Shown here in pieces: positions 31,605-36,383 of a stretch of DNA of 36,383 nucleotides. A model generated the notes under the pieces. The model did no database searches. It was not told where the DNA came from and saw only the letters and a program-made list of their open reading frames with translations. The stretch comes from RGIG3009 sp964433065 (lineage in GTDB: Bacteria; Bacillota; Clostridia; Oscillospirales; Acutalibacteraceae): assembly GCA_964433065.1 (NCBI GenBank), contig CAYSPZ010000007.1:1-36383 (forward strand). The letters are read 5' to 3'. Position numbers and translations under genes: made by a program. The stretch's first letter is position 1; each line of letters starts with the position of its first letter.

Positions 31605-33041
31605 ATGAACCTGCAGAAGTTACTGAGCGGCACGGGTGCGGTCGGGATCATTCCCGACGTTGACGTCACCGAACTGTGCCGCGATTCCCGTAAAGTGACG
31701 GCGGGATGCGTCTTTGTATGCATTCGCGGAACGGGGGTAGACAGTCACGCGTTTGCGGCATCGGCGGTCGCGGACGGCGCGGCGGCGGTCGTCGTGGAAC
31801 GCGATATGGGTCTGCCGTGTCAGGTCATCGTACCCGACGGTCGGTTTGCGTGGGCGCAAATGTGCGCGAATTGGTTCGACCACCCGTCCCGCCGACTGAA
31901 ACTGATCGGGGTGACAGGAACCAACGGAAAAACCTCCACCACCTACTTCATCAAAGCCGTACTGGAACAAGCGGGATACCGCGTCGGGTTGATCGGCACC
32001 ATTCAGAACCTCATCGGTGACACGGTACTGCCGTCGTCATACACCACCCCCGACCCGTACGACCTGCAACGGATGTTGTGTGAGATGGCGGACGCGGGAT
32101 GCGACTACGTCGTGATGGAAGTATCCTCCCACGCGCTCGATCAGGACCGCGTCGGCGGATGCGAATTTGAACTCGGATTGTTTACCAACCTCACACAGGA
32201 TCATTTGGATTATCACCAAACGATGGAACGATATGCCGACGCAAAACGCAAACTGTTCACGATGTGTAAACACGCGGTGTTCAACTGCGACGACGACTGG
32301 TACGCGCGTATGCAGGACGGTTGCCCCTGTGATAAAACCACCTTTTCGGCAAAAGACGATGCCGCCGACTACACCGCGCGCAACATCCGCGAACGTCCCG
32401 ACGGGATCGATTTCGAATTGGTCGGATTCGACGGCATCGGCAGAGTTCGTCTGGCAACTCCCGGCTTTTTCTCGGTATACAACGCGCTCGCGGCGGCATC
32501 CTGCTCACTGGCACTCGGCATTCCGTTTGACACGGTGACAAGCGCCCTGTCCGCGACGGGTATCGTCAAAGGTCGTGCGGAAGTAGTACCCACCGACCGA
32601 AACTTCACGGTGGTCATCGATTTCGCACATACACCCGACGGACTTATCAATATTTGCGACACCTTAAACGCGTGTAAACGCGGACGGTTGGTGACTCTTT
32701 TCGGGTGCGGCGGCGACCGTGACCGCGGCAAACGACCGAAAATGGGCGCGGCGGCTGCCGCGCGATCGGATTTTATGATCGTCACGTCGGATAACCCGCG
32801 CAGCGAAGATCCCGCGGCGATCATCGCGGATATTCTGGACGGTATCACCGATACCGAAACACCGTACGTGGTGATCGAAAACCGCGTGGAAGCGATCCGC
32901 TGGGCGATCCAAAACGCGCAGGAAGGCGACACCGTCTTACTTGCGGGTAAAGGACACGAAACCTATCAGATCCTCAAAGAGGGGACAATTCATTTAGATG
33001 AACGCGAAGTGGTGCAAGCAGCACTCGCCGAGCGGGAATGA
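31605..33041 (+). CDS. murE: UDP-MurNAc-tripeptide synthetase MurE (meso-DAP adding)
   Basis: MurE adds the third residue to the peptidoglycan stem peptide in the cytoplasm. The 478-residue protein has the Mur N-terminal domain, the ATP motif GVTGTNGKTSTTY (102-114), the KRKLF lysine region (214-218), and the specificity motif DNPRSEDP (396-403). DNPR marks a meso-diaminopimelate enzyme; Lys enzymes differ here. The start is ATG 31605, with GGGGTGAG just before; an in-frame GTG at 31596 overlaps this SD. It lies 5 bases after spoVD, and mraY follows. murF, often next, is missing. Confidence 0.95.
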   Translation: MNLQKLLSGTGAVGIIPDVDVTELCRDSRKVTAGCVFVCIRGTGVDSHAFAASAVADGAAAVVVERDMGLPCQVIVPDGRFAWAQMCANWFDHPSRRLKLIGVTGTNGKTSTTYFIKAVLEQAGYRVGLIGTIQNLIGDTVLPSSYTTPDPYDLQRMLCEMADAGCDYVVMEVSSHALDQDRVGGCEFELGLFTNLTQDHLDYHQTMERYADAKRKLFTMCKHAVFNCDDDWYARMQDGCPCDKTTFSAKDDAADYTARNIRERPDGIDFELVGFDGIGRVRLATPGFFSVYNALAAASCSLALGIPFDTVTSALSATGIVKGRAEVVPTDRNFTVVIDFAHTPDGLINICDTLNACKRGRLVTLFGCGGDRDRGKRPKMGAAAAARSDFMIVTSDNPRSEDPAAIIADILDGITDTETPYVVIENRVEAIRWAIQNAQEGDTVLLAGKGHETYQILKEGTIHLDEREVVQAALAERE

Positions 33042-33052
33042 GGGAAGAAGAA

Positions 33053-34063
33053 ATGGACATAACTAAAACGGCGGTATGGCTGATAACGGCACTTTGCGCA
33101 TTCTTTTTATCCGAGATGCTCGGCAAACGGTTGATCCCGATTTTGCATCGACTGAAATTCGGACAGACCATTCGTGAAGAAGGCCCCGCGTGGCATCAGA
33201 AAAAATCGGGAACACCCACCATGGGCGGTATCATCTTTATTGCCGCCATTCTGGTGATATCGGTTTTATCGATGGTGGTATGTCAACTCTTTTTACCCAT
33301 CAAACCGGTTGCCGCAGACGACAGTGTCGCGGACATCACCCGCCTGTTTGCGGGAATATTAATGGCGGTCGGGTTCGGTGTCATCGGCTTTTTAGACGAT
33401 TTCATCAAGGTGGTCAAAAAACGCAATTTAGGTTTGACCTCCCGCCAGAAACTCATCGCCCAACTACTCGTATCCTCCGCGTACGCGATCGCACTGTATC
33501 TGGCGGACGCGACCCGTATTCACATTCCGTTTATCGGGTTCTGGGACGCGGATATCTGGTTTATTCCCATCACCGTATTCATTCTGGTGGCAATGACCAA
33601 CGCGACCAACCTGACCGACGGTGTAGACGGTCTGTGCGCGACCGTGACGTTGGCGGCAACCCTGTTCTTCTTAATGTTGTGCCATTCGTTTGCGGGATTT
33701 TCGATATTTGCCTCGGCGACCGCAGGCGCACTTGCGGGTTTTCTGGTATGGAACCTGCACCCCGCCAAAGTATTTATGGGTGACACGGGTTCGCTGTTCC
33801 TCGGCGGTGTATTATGTGCGATCGCGTTCGGTGTCGGCAGACCGTTCTTACTCGTACCGTTCGGCATCGTCTACGTCGCGGAAACGGTATCGGTGGTGTT
33901 ACAGGTGGGCTATTTCAAATTGACCCACGGAAAACGCTTATTTAAAATGAGCCCGTTACATCATCATTTTGAGATGTGCGGGTGGAGTGAAAACAAGATC
34001 GTGACGGTGTTTACCGTCGTCACCGTCGTAGGATGTATCCTCGGCACGTTACTTTTGATCTGA
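33053..34063 (+). CDS. mraY: Phospho-MurNAc-pentapeptide transferase MraY
   Basis: MraY transfers phospho-MurNAc-pentapeptide to undecaprenyl phosphate, making lipid I. The 336-residue membrane protein has GPAWHQKKSGTPTMGG (44-59), FLDDFIKV (113-120), NLTDGVDGL (186-194) and, near the end, LHHHFEMCGWSE. About ten membrane segments are present. ATG 33053 is chosen because AGGGA lies 7 bases before; an in-frame ATG at 33038 overlaps the murE stop without an SD at proper distance. ftsW follows after 13 bases. murD, which lies here in B. subtilis, is absent. Confidence 0.96.
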   Translation: MDITKTAVWLITALCAFFLSEMLGKRLIPILHRLKFGQTIREEGPAWHQKKSGTPTMGGIIFIAAILVISVLSMVVCQLFLPIKPVAADDSVADITRLFAGILMAVGFGVIGFLDDFIKVVKKRNLGLTSRQKLIAQLLVSSAYAIALYLADATRIHIPFIGFWDADIWFIPITVFILVAMTNATNLTDGVDGLCATVTLAATLFFLMLCHSFAGFSIFASATAGALAGFLVWNLHPAKVFMGDTGSLFLGGVLCAIAFGVGRPFLLVPFGIVYVAETVSVVLQVGYFKLTHGKRLFKMSPLHHHFEMCGWSENKIVTVFTVVTVVGCILGTLLLI

Positions 34064-34076
34064 GAGGAGAGCCGTT

Positions 34077-35234
34077 ATGGCAACGACACAAGGAGCAGCC
34101 GCTCCCAAAAAACGGCGGAGCGGATTATTCGTTCTGTCCGCCGGTTTTGATATGCCGTTTTTCATTTTACTGATGCTCGTGTTGGCGGTCGGACTGGTGA
34201 GTTTGTTTTCCGCCAGTTTCGCCTATTCGTATTACTGGAACGACGGGGACAGTTATTACTTTATCAAACGACAATTAATCTTTGCGGCGATCGGTGTGAT
34301 CGGTATGCTATTCATATCGACGCTTGACTACCGCTTCGTCAGAAAATTTACGTATATTGTTCTGGGTATCTCGATCGTATCGCTGATCGTCGTCCTGTTC
34401 TTACCGCCGATCAAAGACGTGTATCGGTGGATCCGTATCGGCAGTTTCAACATTCAACCGTCCGAGATCGCGAAATTTGCGGTCATCTTATTGTTTTCCC
34501 ACTGGATCGCCGAACGCGGCGATCGAATGAAAACGTTTCGGTACGGATACGCGGAATTTATGGGCGTACTGGCGGTCGTCTGCGGTCTGGTCATCATTGA
34601 ACCGCACCTGTCGGGTACCATTCTGATCTTAGGCATCGGTATGGTCATGATGTTCATCGGCGGTACCAAATGGTACTATCTGCTCGGCACCCTCGGTGTC
34701 GGCGGTGCAGCTGCGGCGGCAATGGTCTTGTTATTCGGCTACGAACGCGACCGTATCGACGTATGGCTCGATCCGCTCAGCGTCTACACCTCAGGCGGCG
34801 AAGGACGCGACCTTGCGTGGCAAACGGTGCAGTCGCTGTATGCCATCGGTTCGGGCGGTGTGATGGGCGAAGGACTCGGCAACTCGCGCCAAAAACACCT
34901 GTTCCTCCCCGAACCGCAAAATGACTTCATCTTCTCCATCGTGTGTGAAGAGATGGGCTTTGTCGGCGCGATACTGGTCATCGTGCTGTTCGCGTTGCTC
35001 ATCTGGCGGGGGTTCGTCATCGGTATGAGAGCGCCCGACAAATTCAGTTCGTTACTCGCCATCGGTCTGACCGCACAGGTCGGGTTACAGGTGGCACTCA
35101 ATCTGGCGGTGGTGACCAACACCATTCCCAATACCGGTATCAGTCTGCCGTTTTTCAGTTACGGCGGATCGTCACTAATTATGTTATTATGGCAGATGGG
35201 TCTGGTGTTAGCCATATCCCGTAAAAAGAGGTGA
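34077..35234 (+). CDS. ftsW: SEDS-family lipid II polymerase/flippase (FtsW/SpoVE)
   Basis: This 385-residue SEDS protein has ten membrane segments. Conserved parts are YRWIRIGSFNIQPSEIAKF (116-134), the catalytic Asp of VWLDP (Asp232), QSLYAIGSGGVMGEGLGNSRQK and LPEPQNDFIFSIVCEEMGF, and the C-terminal GISLPFFSYGGSSL. It polymerises glycan strands with a class B PBP. GAGGAG lies before the ATG. The gene sits in the spoVE position. Whether it is the vegetative FtsW or sporulation SpoVE cannot be told from sequence. The loop after Asp232 (SVYTSGGEGRD) is a few residues longer than in SpoVE. Confidence 0.92.
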   Translation: MATTQGAAAPKKRRSGLFVLSAGFDMPFFILLMLVLAVGLVSLFSASFAYSYYWNDGDSYYFIKRQLIFAAIGVIGMLFISTLDYRFVRKFTYIVLGISIVSLIVVLFLPPIKDVYRWIRIGSFNIQPSEIAKFAVILLFSHWIAERGDRMKTFRYGYAEFMGVLAVVCGLVIIEPHLSGTILILGIGMVMMFIGGTKWYYLLGTLGVGGAAAAAMVLLFGYERDRIDVWLDPLSVYTSGGEGRDLAWQTVQSLYAIGSGGVMGEGLGNSRQKHLFLPEPQNDFIFSIVCEEMGFVGAILVIVLFALLIWRGFVIGMRAPDKFSSLLAIGLTAQVGLQVALNLAVVTNTIPNTGISLPFFSYGGSSLIMLLWQMGLVLAISRKKR

Positions 35235-35239
35235 GTGGG

Positions 35240-36361
35240 ATGCGCGTATTGATGACAGGCGGCGGCACGGCGGGTCATATCAACCCCGCCCTCGCGATCG
35301 CCGCGAAGATCAAAGCCGAATGTCCCGATGCCGAGATTTTGTTTGTGGGCGCGAAAGGACGAATGGAAACGACCTTGGTACCGCAAGCGGGATACCCCAT
35401 CAAAACGGTCACGGTGGAAGGCTTCAAACGCAGTTTTGCGCCGAAAGCGATGTTACACAACGCGTCGGCGGCATTTCACGCGGTAACGGCGGGCGCGCAA
35501 GCCGCGAAGATCCTTCGCGAATTCCGTCCCGATATCGCCATCGGGACGGGCGGATACGTGTGCGGTCCCGTACTGCTCAAAGCCGCCAAAATGGGGATAC
35601 CGACGTTGGTACACGAATCCAATGCCTATCCCGGTGTGACCACCAAAATGCTCGCAAAAAGCGCGGCGGCGATCCTGTTACCGACCGAAGCCGCGAAACA
35701 ATATATCCCGAGCGGTACTCGTACCGTCGTGACCGGCAACCCCTTGCGCGAGGGATTTACGGCACCCGATAAACAACTGTCGCGCAAAGAACTCGGTGTA
35801 GACGACCGACCGCTGGTGTTGTGTTTCGGCGGCAGTTTGGGTGCGCGACCGCTCAACGAAGCGGTGGCGGGTGTACTGCGACGCAATCAACAGGAACAGT
35901 CGTTGCAGTTTATCGTCGGAACGGGTCGCGGCATCAATTACGAGCGCACCAAAAAGTTGCTGGAAGAGTACGGTGTCACCCCCGACGGTGTTCACGTACA
36001 GGTGCGGGAATACATCGACGATATGCCGCGTTGTATGGCGGCGGCGGATCTGGTCGTGTCGCGGTGCGGCGCGATGACCCTCAGTGAACTGCCCGCAATG
36101 GGCAAACCGTCGGTTCTGGTACCGTCTCCGTACGTGGCGGAAAACCACCAGTATTACAATGCCAAAGCACTCGCGGATCGCGGCGCGGCGGTGTGTATAG
36201 AAGAAAAAGATTTGACAGACGAGCGGTTATGGGATACCATAAAAGAGATCACACTGGATCACGAGCGGTTGACCGCAATGAGCAAAGCCGCGCGATCCGC
36301 GGCGGTATCCGATGCGTGTGACCGCATTTACGCGGTGATCCGCGAGGTGCTTTCAAAGTAA
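35240..36361 (+). CDS. murG: UDP-GlcNAc:lipid I GlcNAc transferase MurG
   Basis: MurG adds GlcNAc to lipid I to make lipid II on the inner face of the membrane. The 373-residue protein begins MRVLMTGGGTAGHINPA (GGGTAGH at 7-13) and has the second glycine-rich block GGSLGARPLNEAV and the UDP-GlcNAc site SRCGAMTLSELPAMGKPSVLVP, followed by ENHQYYNAKAL. The start is ATG 35240, with GAGGTGAG before; an in-frame GTG at 35231 overlaps the ftsW stop. It is complete; 22 bases remain after the stop, with no further gene visible. Confidence 0.97.
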   Translation: MRVLMTGGGTAGHINPALAIAAKIKAECPDAEILFVGAKGRMETTLVPQAGYPIKTVTVEGFKRSFAPKAMLHNASAAFHAVTAGAQAAKILREFRPDIAIGTGGYVCGPVLLKAAKMGIPTLVHESNAYPGVTTKMLAKSAAAILLPTEAAKQYIPSGTRTVVTGNPLREGFTAPDKQLSRKELGVDDRPLVLCFGGSLGARPLNEAVAGVLRRNQQEQSLQFIVGTGRGINYERTKKLLEEYGVTPDGVHVQVREYIDDMPRCMAAADLVVSRCGAMTLSELPAMGKPSVLVPSPYVAENHQYYNAKALADRGAAVCIEEKDLTDERLWDTIKEITLDHERLTAMSKAARSAAVSDACDRIYAVIREVLSK

Positions 36362-36383
36362 ACAAGCACCAAGCCCCGTTTAT

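Overview
This window is core chromosome of a Gram-positive, clostridia-like bacterium (Bacillota). The gene orders are the Firmicute ones: dnaA-dnaN-yaaA-recF-remB-gyrB on one side of the origin, rpmH-rnpA-yidD-yidC-khpB on the other, and mraZ-rsmH-ftsL-pbpB-spoVD-murE-mraY-ftsW-murG further along. MurE carries the meso-diaminopimelate signature. Promoters are sigma-A-like, often with a TG-extended -10, and SD sites are strong. The GH3 glycosidases, sugar kinase and esterase suggest a plant- or gut-polysaccharide user of the Oscillospirales type, but the sequence does not fix the taxon.

Layout. (1) 1-4503, minus strand: gyrB (5' end only), remB, recF, yaaA, dnaN, dnaA, transcribed away from the origin. 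The dnaA-dnaN gap (2844-3135) holds a recognisable oriC: DnaA-box-like sites, a GC block, a DnaA-trio tract and an AT-rich unwinding stretch. (2) 4504-7641, plus strand: rpmH, rnpA, yidD, yidC, khpB (ribosome, RNase P, membrane insertion, RNA binding), divergent from dnaA. (3) 7682-11461: rsmA (minus) sits where mnmE usually lies, then mnmG-rsmG. (4) 11506-13144: a DUF3048 lipoprotein, a tRNA-Arg(CCT) and a chimeric remnant that joins a NagA start to a ROK-family end. (5) 13316-20475: a ribokinase / SIS isomerase / SGNH esterase operon and two tandem GH3 glycosidases, a small carbohydrate-use region. (6) 20654-24808: FAD oxidoreductase, GT-C-like membrane protein and AEC transporter. (7) 24948-36361: the division and cell-wall (dcw) cluster, led by an MraZ-autoregulated promoter. 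murF and murD are not in it.

How the genes work together: the left arm replicates and repairs DNA from oriC. The rpmH cluster supports translation, tRNA processing and membrane biogenesis. The dcw genes make lipid II (MurE, MraY, MurG) and polymerise and cross-link it at the septum or spore (FtsW/SpoVE with two class B PBPs, FtsL).

No phage, insertion sequence, CRISPR array or defence system was found. The least expected signals are regulatory or scars: a leader before pbpB with a 7-base SD-mimic/anti-SD arrangement plus a terminator, a shared TTTCCAC-N5-TTTCCAC pair before mnmG and mraZ, a tRNA T-arm-like hairpin in the rsmA leader, and the nagA/ROK chimera beside the tRNA gene.
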